Below are positions 1-5,258 of a DNA stretch of 5,923 nt, in pieces (position 1 is the stretch's first letter; each line of letters opens with the position of its first letter). The stretch spans positions 1,483-7,405 of the forward strand of contig PKXE01000106.1 of the NCBI GenBank assembly GCA_003132265.1. Reading direction: 5' to 3'. The notes below the pieces were generated by a model. The model had not been told where the DNA came from, did no database searches, and was given only the letters and a program-made list of their open reading frames with translations. Position numbers and translations under genes: made by a program. This stretch comes from Candidatus Dormiibacterota bacterium (GTDB lineage Bacteria > Chloroflexota > Dormibacteria > Aeolococcales > Bog-877).

Positions 1-768
1 AGGGGACGGCTGCCGGCGGCGGTGGTGGCGACGGTCGGCACCACCGCCACCACCAGCATCGACCCGGTCCCGGAGATTGCGGCGCTGTGCCGCGAGTACC
101 ACCTCTGGCTCCACGTTGACGCCGCCTACGGCGGGGCCATGGCGGTGGTGCCCGAGTGGCGGGGGGTGTTGGCGGGGGCCGAGCTCGCAGATTCGCTGGT
201 GGTCAATCCCCACAAGTGGCTCTTCACCCAGCTCGACTGCTCGGTGCTCTACACCAGTCGCCCCGAGCTCCTGAAGCGGGCCTTCTCCCTGGTCCCCGAC
301 TACCTCGCCACTCCAGAGGCCGGCCGCGAGAGCGGCTTCGGGGCCCGCAACCTGATGGACTACGGGGTCTCCCTGGGCCGGAGGATGCGGGCCCTCAAGC
401 TCTGGTTCGTGCTCCGCCACTACGGCAGCGAGGGGCTGGCTGAGCGGATCCGCCAGCATGTCCGGATGGCCCACTGGTTGCGGGGCCGGATCAGGATCAC
501 CCCAGGCTGGGAGCTGAGCGCCCCCGTCCCGATGGCGACGGTCTGCTTCCGCCACCTGCCGGCGGGAGTCCGGGACGAGGCCCAGCTCGCGGCCCACAAC
601 CGCGAGATCATGGCGAGAGTGAACCAGGGTGGTGAGGCGTTCATCTCCCATGCGGTCCTGGGTGAGCGCCTGGTGCTGCGGGCGGCGGTGGGCAACATCC
701 GGACTCGCCCCGAGGACGTCGCCGCCCTCTGGGGAGCGCTGCAGTGGGCGGCCGGGCTCCTACCCTAG
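1..768 (+). CDS. PLP-dependent group II (aromatic-L-amino-acid type) decarboxylase, C-terminal part
   Basis: The reading frame is open from the first base, so the gene starts upstream; 255 residues plus a TAG stop are visible. The product resembles group II pyridoxal-phosphate decarboxylases (DOPA, tyrosine or tryptophan decarboxylase family), which remove CO2 from an amino acid to give an amine in the cytoplasm. Visible marks, in order, are VATVGTT, HVDAAYGG (the Asp at 118-120 should contact the pyridine nitrogen of PLP), NPHKW (the Lys at 214-216 should form the Schiff base) and LGRRMRALKLWFVLRHYG, followed by the small C-terminal domain. Family members are usually about 470-500 residues, so roughly the N-terminal half is missing because of the window edge, not because of a visible break. 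The substrate cannot be told from this part. In the mobile catalytic loop, the position of the mammalian catalytic Tyr appears to be Leu (352-354). It converges on accA and probably belongs to a separate transcript. Confidence 0.9.
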   Translation, partial: RGRLPAAVVATVGTTATTSIDPVPEIAALCREYHLWLHVDAAYGGAMAVVPEWRGVLAGAELADSLVVNPHKWLFTQLDCSVLYTSRPELLKRAFSLVPDYLATPEAGRESGFGARNLMDYGVSLGRRMRALKLWFVLRHYGSEGLAERIRQHVRMAHWLRGRIRITPGWELSAPVPMATVCFRHLPAGVRDEAQLAAHNREIMARVNQGGEAFISHAVLGERLVLRAAVGNIRTRPEDVAALWGALQWAAGLLP

Positions 769-787
769 GCCCCCCCCCGGCCGCTCA
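745..787. terminator. Hairpin shared by two convergent genes, candidate bidirectional terminator
   Basis: TGGGCGGCCGGG (745-756) pairs with CCCGGCCGCTCA (776-787) over 12 consecutive pairs, one of them G-T, around a 19-nt loop. The loop holds the decarboxylase TAG (766-768) and a run of nine C (770-778). The accA stop codon (785-787 on the opposite strand) forms the base of the stem. A small inner stem, CCTA (759-762) with TAGG (766-769), is also possible. No T tract follows on either strand, so this is not a textbook intrinsic terminator. Position and symmetry suggest that it ends or insulates both transcripts; that role is inference. Confidence 0.5.
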
Positions 788-1621
788 GGCCTGAAAGAGG
801 CCGTCCAGCCGGCGGTAGCGCTCCCGACGACGAACTGGGCCGACTCCCTCGGCCACCAGTTGCTCCAGCTTCGCGACCAGACGGGGGCGGAGCAGGGCGG
901 CGGTACCGTCCCAGTCGGTGTGGGCGCCGCCCGGCGGTTCGGGCACGATCTCGTCCGCGATCCCCCACTTCAAGAGATTGCTGACTTCCAGATGGAGCGC
1001 GGCCGCCGCGCTCTGCTTGCGGCCGGCGTCCCGGAACAGGATCGCCGCCGCCGCCTCGGGGGAGGCCACCGAGAGGAAGGCGTGCTCCAGCACCAGCACC
1101 GAGTCAGCCAGCAGGGTGGCGAGAGCGCCGCCGCTGCCGCCTTCCCCGATCACCACGGCCAGGTAGGGGGTAGGTAGCGCCAACTGGGCCTCCAGGGTCT
1201 GGGCGATCGCCCAGGCCTGTCCCCGCTCCTCCGCCGCCACTCCGGGGTAGGCACCGGGGGTGTCAATGAAGCTGATCACCGGTAGCTGGAGCCGGCCCGC
1301 CAGGGCGAAAAGCCGCTGAGCCTTCCGATAGCCCTCCGGGTGGGCCATCCCGAAGTTGCGCCGACCGCGCTCTTCCAGAGTGCGCCCTTTCTGGTTGGCG
1401 ACCACTGCCAGCCGCCGGCCTTCGAGCTTGGCGAGCCCGATCACGACTGCCGCGTCGTCGCCCCCCTGCCGGTCTCCGTGGAGTTCGATGAAATCGTCGA
1501 GGCAGCGCGCGATCAGGTCCAGGGAGTAGGGCCGGTCGGGGTGGCGCGCACCCTCGACCTGGGCCCAGGCCGAGGCCATCTCCTGGGCGGTGGCGCTGCC
1601 GTCTCCTTCAACGCCGGTCAT
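785..1621 (-). CDS. accA: Acetyl-CoA carboxylase carboxyltransferase subunit alpha
   Basis: This 278-residue protein is the alpha subunit of the carboxyltransferase, which with AccD moves CO2 from carboxybiotin to acetyl-CoA to make malonyl-CoA for fatty acid synthesis. Family motifs in order are PYSLD (31-35), GDR (49-51), QKGR (77-80), RRNFGM (87-92), IDTPGAYPG (119-127), the oxyanion-type glycine motif GEGGSGGALA (159-168), SPEA (187-190) and PEPPGGAH (227-234). These match E. coli AccA closely. The E. coli protein has 319 residues; this one lacks about 40 residues of the N-terminal helical region. The ATG overlaps the accD stop as ATGA and has no Shine-Dalgarno sequence, so translation is probably coupled to accD. 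Here accA has its E. coli meaning, not the biotinylated subunit given that name in some actinobacteria. The biotin carboxylase and carrier genes must lie elsewhere. Confidence 0.96.
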   Translation of the reverse strand: MTGVEGDGSATAQEMASAWAQVEGARHPDRPYSLDLIARCLDDFIELHGDRQGGDDAAVVIGLAKLEGRRLAVVANQKGRTLEERGRRNFGMAHPEGYRKAQRLFALAGRLQLPVISFIDTPGAYPGVAAEERGQAWAIAQTLEAQLALPTPYLAVVIGEGGSGGALATLLADSVLVLEHAFLSVASPEAAAAILFRDAGRKQSAAAALHLEVSNLLKWGIADEIVPEPPGGAHTDWDGTAALLRPRLVAKLEQLVAEGVGPVRRRERYRRLDGLFQA

Positions 1622-2475
1622 GCGGCGGACTGTTCGATGTCTCCCGCTGGAGCTGACAGCACCCTGAGCAGCTGGGTCAGCACCGGGCGTAGTTCGCGCC
1701 GGTCCACGACCTGGTCGATCAGCCCCCTCGCGTGATGGAACTCGCTGGTCTGGAAGCCGGCGGGCAGCTGCTCATAGGTCGCCTGGGTGATGACCCTGGC
1801 CCCAGTGAACCCGATCATCGCCTTGGGCTCGGCCAGGATGACGTCGCCCAAGGCGGCGAAGCTGGCAATGCTGCCGCCCATGGTGGGGTCGGCCAGGACC
1901 GAGATGAAGGGGAGGTGGCGTTCCGCCAAGCCGTGGAGGGCGGCGACGGTCTTGGCCATCTGCATCAGGGAGAAGACCCCCTCCTGCATCCGGGCGCCGC
2001 CTGAGGAGGTGACGCAGACAAACGGCATCCTCGCCTCGGCGCTGGCCTCAATGGCGCGGGCTAGCCGTTCCCCTACCGCGGTGGAGAGGCTGCCACCGAG
2101 AAATCCGAAGTCGAAGGCGGCCAGGCCGACCGGGATCGCGCCGATCTGGGCCGCGCCGCTGAGGATCGCGTCCGGCAAATGCTGGCGGATCCTCGCCTCG
2201 TCCAACCGGTCGACGTAGGCCCTCGTGTCGAAGAAGCCCAGCCGATCGCTGCCCTCCAGCCCGACGTCCCAAACCTTGAAGGTGCCGGGGTCGGCGAGCT
2301 GGCGGATGCGCTCGTGGGCGCTGATTCGGGCATGGGCACCGCAGGCGAGGCAGACGTAGAGATTCGCCGCCGCCTCTCCCGCCGATTGGCTGGAGCTGCA
2401 GACCGCGCAGACGACCGCCCCGCTCTTCTCGGCCGCTACGGCCTTAGGCGGGGAGTAGGTGGGGCTCGCCGACAT
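1618..2475 (-). CDS. accD: Acetyl-CoA carboxylase carboxyltransferase subunit beta (zinc-ribbon AccD)
   Basis: This 285-residue protein is the beta subunit of the acetyl-CoA carboxyltransferase and partner of AccA. An N-terminal zinc ribbon is visible as CxxC (Cys23, Cys26), 15 residues, then CxxC (Cys42, Cys45), the same spacing as in E. coli AccD. The crotonase-fold domain follows, with FGFLGGSL (123-130), SSGGARMQEG (157-166), MQMAK (171-175), DPTMGGSIASFA (196-207), IGFTGARVI (221-229) and LPAGFQTSEF (237-246). The ATG ending at 2475 is chosen because GGAGG lies 5 nt upstream. A GTG at 2523 would add 16 residues but has only a badly spaced GGAG. The gene is first in the accD-accA operon and divergent from fabH, 159 nt away, so both promoters should lie in the shared gap. 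Confidence 0.96.
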   Translation of the reverse strand: MSASPTYSPPKAVAAEKSGAVVCAVCSSSQSAGEAAANLYVCLACGAHARISAHERIRQLADPGTFKVWDVGLEGSDRLGFFDTRAYVDRLDEARIRQHLPDAILSGAAQIGAIPVGLAAFDFGFLGGSLSTAVGERLARAIEASAEARMPFVCVTSSGGARMQEGVFSLMQMAKTVAALHGLAERHLPFISVLADPTMGGSIASFAALGDVILAEPKAMIGFTGARVITQATYEQLPAGFQTSEFHHARGLIDQVVDRRELRPVLTQLLRVLSAPAGDIEQSAA

Positions 2476-2480
2476 CCTTT

Positions 2481-2485
2481 CCTCC
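2481..2485 (-). promoter_or_regulatory. Ribosome binding site of accD
   Basis: On the minus strand GGAGG is followed by AAAGG and then ATG, a 5-nt spacer. It settles the accD start at 2475 over the longer GTG frame from 2523, in which this site would be inside the coding sequence. Confidence 0.75.
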
Positions 2486-2572
2486 GTCACGAGCTCAGCG
2501 CTCGAGGCGCCGCCAACCAGCACGGCTCCGACGTCACCACTGACTCAAGCAAAGTCCCAGAGCACCCCTCAA

Positions 2573-2612
2573 GGTTACGGTCCGGGCCAGAAATGGAGCT
2601 CAGGCCGTAACC
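2573..2612 (+). promoter_or_regulatory. Imperfect 40-nt hairpin or operator between accD and fabH
   Basis: GGTTACGG (2573-2580) and CCGTAACC (2605-2612) are perfect inverted repeats. Read as plus-strand RNA, pairing continues inward: 2581-2582 with 2603-2604, a C/A mismatch, 2584-2586 with 2599-2601, a two-base bulge (2597-2598), and 2587-2589 with 2594-2596, closed by a GAAA tetraloop (2590-2593). That is 16 pairs including two G-U. On the minus strand the wobble pairs become C/A mismatches and the GNRA loop is lost, so an RNA role would favour the fabH leader, 22 nt upstream of the fabH ATG. As DNA, the outer half-sites are centred 32 bp apart, about three helical turns, which would also suit a repressor. 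I see no convincing -35/-10 pair in the 2476-2634 gap on either strand. Its function is inferred from position only. Confidence 0.5.
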
Positions 2613-2634
2613 AGCGGGGCGGTCTTGGCCTTGA

Positions 2635-3810
2635 ATGCGTGTGGGGTCGCCCTGGTTCGGAGAGGCTGGCGCAAGCGGTGGCAACGGACGTCGCCCCGCT
2701 CCGCCGGGTTGCCGGGTGGTTGGGATCGGGAGTGCCGTGCCCGGTCAGCGGGTCTCCAATTCTGAGATCGAAACCTTCCTCGACACCTCCGACGAGTGGA
2801 TCCAGTCCCGGACCGGCATCCGTGAGCGGCGGGTGGCTGAGCCCGAGCTCACCCTCTTGGAACTCGCCGCTCGGGCAGCGCGGGCGGCCCTAACCGCCGC
2901 GGGCGTGGACCCGGCCGCGGTCGACACCGTCATCTGCTCCAGCAGCTCCCCGGACGCCACCTTCCCCTCGTTGGCCTGCCGGCTGCAGGCGGAGCTCGGC
3001 TGCCCGCACGGACCGGCCTTCGATGTCCAGGCAGCCTGCTCCGGGGCGCTCTACGGGATGGTGCTGGCCCAGTCCATGATCCAGAGCGGGCTCAGCCGGA
3101 CCGTGCTGGTGGTGGCCGCTGAGATCTTCAGCCGGCTGCTGGACTGGAGCGATCGTTCCACGGCCGTGCTCTTCGGAGATGGCGCGGGGGCCTTCCTCGT
3201 CGGAGGCCACGACCAGAAGGGTGCCGAGATCGTCGCGATTGACCTGGGCGCAGACGGAGGGGGAGCCTGGGCCCTGGACACCGTCCGCTACCGCCCGTCC
3301 GAGGAGGCACCCTCCACCCCCCTTCCCGAGTACGCCTCGTCGGCCCGAGCCCTGGATCGGGTCGTCCACATGGACGGCCGGGAGGTCTTCCGATTCAGCA
3401 CCAAGATCCTGGAGCAGATAGTGGTCCGGCTGGCGGGCGCGGCCGGGATCGAGCCGAACGAGATCGCTCTCATCGTTCCCCACCAGGCCAACTCCCGGAT
3501 CCTGGCCACCGCCGCCGGTCGGCTGGGAGTGCCGTTCGAGCGTTTCGCCTGCAATGTCGAGCGACTCGGCAACACCTCCTCAGCCTCGATCCCGCTGGCG
3601 CTTGCCGAAGCTGATCGCTTGGGTCGGTGCCACGACGGCGAACTGGTCTGTTTGGTAGCCTTCGGAGGCGGGCTGACCTGGTGCGGAGTGCTCCTCCGCT
3701 GGCAGCCCACCGCGGTGGGCATCGACGACCCCGGCGATCTCGATACTAATCTGGGGATCGCGGGGCGGGAACAGCTGCCCTCCCAGGATCACAAGGAGGT
3801 CTCCGCGTGA
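2635..3810 (+). CDS. fabH: Beta-ketoacyl-ACP synthase III
   Basis: This 391-residue condensing enzyme joins an acyl-CoA primer to malonyl-ACP and starts fatty acid synthesis. The thiolase-fold triad is complete: Cys135 in QAACSG, His283 in VPHQAN and Asn313 in LGNTSSAS. TSDEWIQSRTGIRER (51-65) and FGDGAGA also fit FabH. Family members have about 320-350 residues. The extra length comes from about 23 N-terminal residues, some 16 residues more between Cys and His than in E. coli, and 35 residues after the usual end at Trp356 (codon 3700-3702). ATG 2635 is chosen because an in-frame TGA directly precedes it, GTG 2641 is barely different, and GTG 2716 would cut into the first beta strand. None has a good Shine-Dalgarno site, so the start is the weakest part of this call. 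The gene overlaps fabF by 4 nt and is divergent from accD. Primer preference (acetyl or branched) cannot be read from the sequence. Confidence 0.94.
   Translation: MRVGSPWFGEAGASGGNGRRPAPPGCRVVGIGSAVPGQRVSNSEIETFLDTSDEWIQSRTGIRERRVAEPELTLLELAARAARAALTAAGVDPAAVDTVICSSSSPDATFPSLACRLQAELGCPHGPAFDVQAACSGALYGMVLAQSMIQSGLSRTVLVVAAEIFSRLLDWSDRSTAVLFGDGAGAFLVGGHDQKGAEIVAIDLGADGGGAWALDTVRYRPSEEAPSTPLPEYASSARALDRVVHMDGREVFRFSTKILEQIVVRLAGAAGIEPNEIALIVPHQANSRILATAAGRLGVPFERFACNVERLGNTSSASIPLALAEADRLGRCHDGELVCLVAFGGGLTWCGVLLRWQPTAVGIDDPGDLDTNLGIAGREQLPSQDHKEVSA
3705..3720. repeat. Perfect 16-bp palindrome at the end of the canonical fabH reading frame
   Basis: GCCCACCGCGGTGGGC is its own reverse complement. 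It starts two bases after the codon for the last conserved FabH residue (Trp356) and encodes part of the extra tail. In RNA it would form a 6-bp stem with a CGCG loop. In DNA of this base composition a 16-bp palindrome somewhere in 6 kb is not very unlikely by chance, so a function is only possible. Confidence 0.6.
3793..3800 (+). promoter_or_regulatory. Perfect ribosome binding site of fabF inside the fabH tail
   Basis: AAGGAGGT is fully complementary to the usual 16S rRNA 3' end and lies 6 nt before the GTG start of fabF. It is read through as codons for the last residues of FabH (HKEV). This strength supports the non-ATG start and suggests that fabF can initiate on its own as well as by coupling to fabH termination. 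Confidence 0.85.
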
Positions 3811-5072
3811 GCACACCGACGCCTTCCGACCGACGCCGCGTGGTGGTGACGGGCATGGGCGCGGTGACCCCTCTGGCGGTGGGTGTGGGACCGACCTGGG
3901 ACGGGCTGCTGGCCGGGCGCAACGGCATCGCTCGGATCCAGGGATTCGACCCTGAGCCCTACGCGTCCCAGATGGCGGGCGAGGTTCGGGACTTCGACCC
4001 GGTCGACTTCATCGACCGCAAGCAGGCCAACCGGACGGCCCGGTTCACCCAGTTTGCCCTGGCCGCGAGCCTGGAGGCGATGGACCAGTCCGGCCTCACC
4101 ATTGACGACTCGAACCGGTTCGAGGTAGGGGTCATCGTCGGCTCGGGGATCGGCGGCCTCAAGGTCACCGAGGAGGCCAGCTACACCTTGAGGGACCGCG
4201 GGCCTCGGCGGCTCAGCCCCTTCACGGTGCCGATGATCCTGGCCGACATCGCGGCTGGCGAGATCGCGATGAAGCTCCAGGCCTGCGGCCCCAACTTCGC
4301 ACTGATCTCCGCCTGCGCCACCGGGGCCCACGCCATCGGCGAGGCGACCGAGATGATCCGCCGGGGTGATGCCAGCGCCTGCGTCGCCGGTGCCAGCGAG
4401 GCCGCGGTCACTCCCCTGGCGGTCGGAGCATTCGCCGCCATGCGAGCCCTCTCCCAGCGCAACGACGACCCCGAGCATGCCAGTCGTCCCTTCGACAAGG
4501 GCCGCGATGGCTTCGTGGTCGCCGAATCGTGCGGGATCATGATCCTGGAGGACCTGGAGCACGCGCGCCGCCGGGGGGCATCCATTTTCGCCGAGGTGGT
4601 CGGGTACGGCGCGACCGCTGACGCCTATCACGTGACGGCGCCTGAACCCAGTGGCCGGGGAGCCACGCGGGCCATGACCAGGGCGCTGGAGAAGGCCGGC
4701 GCTGGGCCCGAGGACGTCGACTACATCAACGCCCATGGCACCTCGACTGAGCTCAACGATGCGGCGGAGACCTTGGCCATCAAGCAGGCGCTGGGTGAGG
4801 ACCGGGCCCGGCAGATCCCGATCTCCTCTACCAAGTCGATGACCGGGCACAGCCTGGGCGGCGCCGGGGCCATCGAATCGATCTTCTCGGTGATGGCCAT
4901 CGTGGACGGCCGGGTACCCCCGACCATCAACTATCAGGATCCAGATCCTGACTGCGACCTGGACTACGTCACCGAGGGTGCTCGGCGCGTGGACCCAGAG
5001 CTGGTGCTCAACAACTCCTTCGGCTTCGGCGGCCACAACGCCTGCCTCGCCTTCCGACGCTTCTCCGACTGA
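3807..5072 (+). CDS. fabF: Beta-ketoacyl-ACP synthase II
   Basis: This 421-residue elongation condensing enzyme extends acyl-ACP by two carbons using malonyl-ACP in the cytoplasm. The Cys-His-His set is present: Cys170 in SACATGAH, His310 in NAHGTST and His348 in TKSMTGHSLGGAGA, with Lys343 and the NSFGFGG gating motif near residues 403-409. Spacing of the active-site residues matches E. coli FabF within one residue, and the length is close to the E. coli protein (413). The start is GTG, set by the perfect ribosome site upstream and a GTGA overlap with the fabH stop. One oddity is residues 239-243, AESCG, where family members usually have a glycine-rich G(D/E)GAG. FabB is less likely, given the overall match to FabF. 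A chain-length-factor type is ruled out by the intact Cys. It is the second gene of the fabHF pair; no acpP lies before it. Confidence 0.95.
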   Translation: MSTPTPSDRRRVVVTGMGAVTPLAVGVGPTWDGLLAGRNGIARIQGFDPEPYASQMAGEVRDFDPVDFIDRKQANRTARFTQFALAASLEAMDQSGLTIDDSNRFEVGVIVGSGIGGLKVTEEASYTLRDRGPRRLSPFTVPMILADIAAGEIAMKLQACGPNFALISACATGAHAIGEATEMIRRGDASACVAGASEAAVTPLAVGAFAAMRALSQRNDDPEHASRPFDKGRDGFVVAESCGIMILEDLEHARRRGASIFAEVVGYGATADAYHVTAPEPSGRGATRAMTRALEKAGAGPEDVDYINAHGTSTELNDAAETLAIKQALGEDRARQIPISSTKSMTGHSLGGAGAIESIFSVMAIVDGRVPPTINYQDPDPDCDLDYVTEGARRVDPELVLNNSFGFGGHNACLAFRRFSD

Positions 5073-5167
5073 ATTAGGGTTTCGCCGAGCGCGCTGGTCG
5101 CGGCCTGGAGCAGGAGGCGCCGGGCCGGCCTTGGCTGGCGTCACAGCGCGGAGATTGACCGGCGGGG

Positions 5168-5196
5168 GGCCGGGAGCGACCACGGCTCACCCGGCC
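5168..5196. terminator. GC-rich inverted repeat after fabF, candidate terminator
   Basis: GGCCGGG (5168-5174) and CCCGGCC (5190-5196) are perfect 7-bp inverted repeats around a 15-nt loop, 96 nt after the fabF stop. The same two 7-mers form the core of the convergent hairpin at 745-787. No T tract follows. A weaker 8-bp stem with two G-U pairs (5116-5123 with 5135-5142) lies upstream. All-G/C repeats of this size arise readily by chance in such DNA. The rest of the 5073-5258 gap shows no gene. Confidence 0.35.
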
Positions 5197-5246
5197 GGAG
5201 TGTGAACTTGGCGACTGCTCTTGGCTGTTCGGGAGCTGGGCGGGGA

Positions 5247-5252
5247 TATCCT
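5247..5252 (+). promoter_or_regulatory. Candidate -10 element for a leaderless GH3 lipoprotein transcript
   Basis: TATCCT fits the TANNNT pattern known for high-GC Gram-positive promoters. Exactly six bases separate it from the GTG at 5259, so the start codon would fall at +1. No clear Shine-Dalgarno site precedes that GTG, which fits a leaderless mRNA. A -35-like TTGGCT lies at 5221-5226, with a rather long 20-nt spacer. Confidence 0.4.
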
Positions 5253-5258
5253 CGCTGG

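Noticed and set aside
629..1177. Plus-strand open frame running from the decarboxylase into the antisense of accA
   Set aside because: It overlaps two clearly identified genes in the wrong frame or strand, and its low-complexity Arg/Gly/Pro-rich translation resembles no protein.
2490..2506. Small inverted repeat CGAGC-TCAGC-GCTCG upstream of accD
   Set aside because: Only 5-bp arms, easily expected by chance, and no clear link to a promoter or start codon.
2475..2523. Longer accD from GTG 2523
   Set aside because: The ATG at 2475 has GGAGG at ideal spacing and places the zinc ribbon near its usual distance from the N-terminus; the GTG lacks a usable ribosome site.
2890..3483. Minus-strand open frame opposite fabH (197 codons)
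   Set aside because: It is the antisense shadow of fabH; no ribosome site and no recognisable domain.
3789..5183. Long open frame (464 codons) on the minus strand opposite fabF
   Set aside because: It lies wholly against a well-recognised fabF and fabH end, its translation shows no family motif, and long antisense frames are expected in G/C-rich codon-biased genes.
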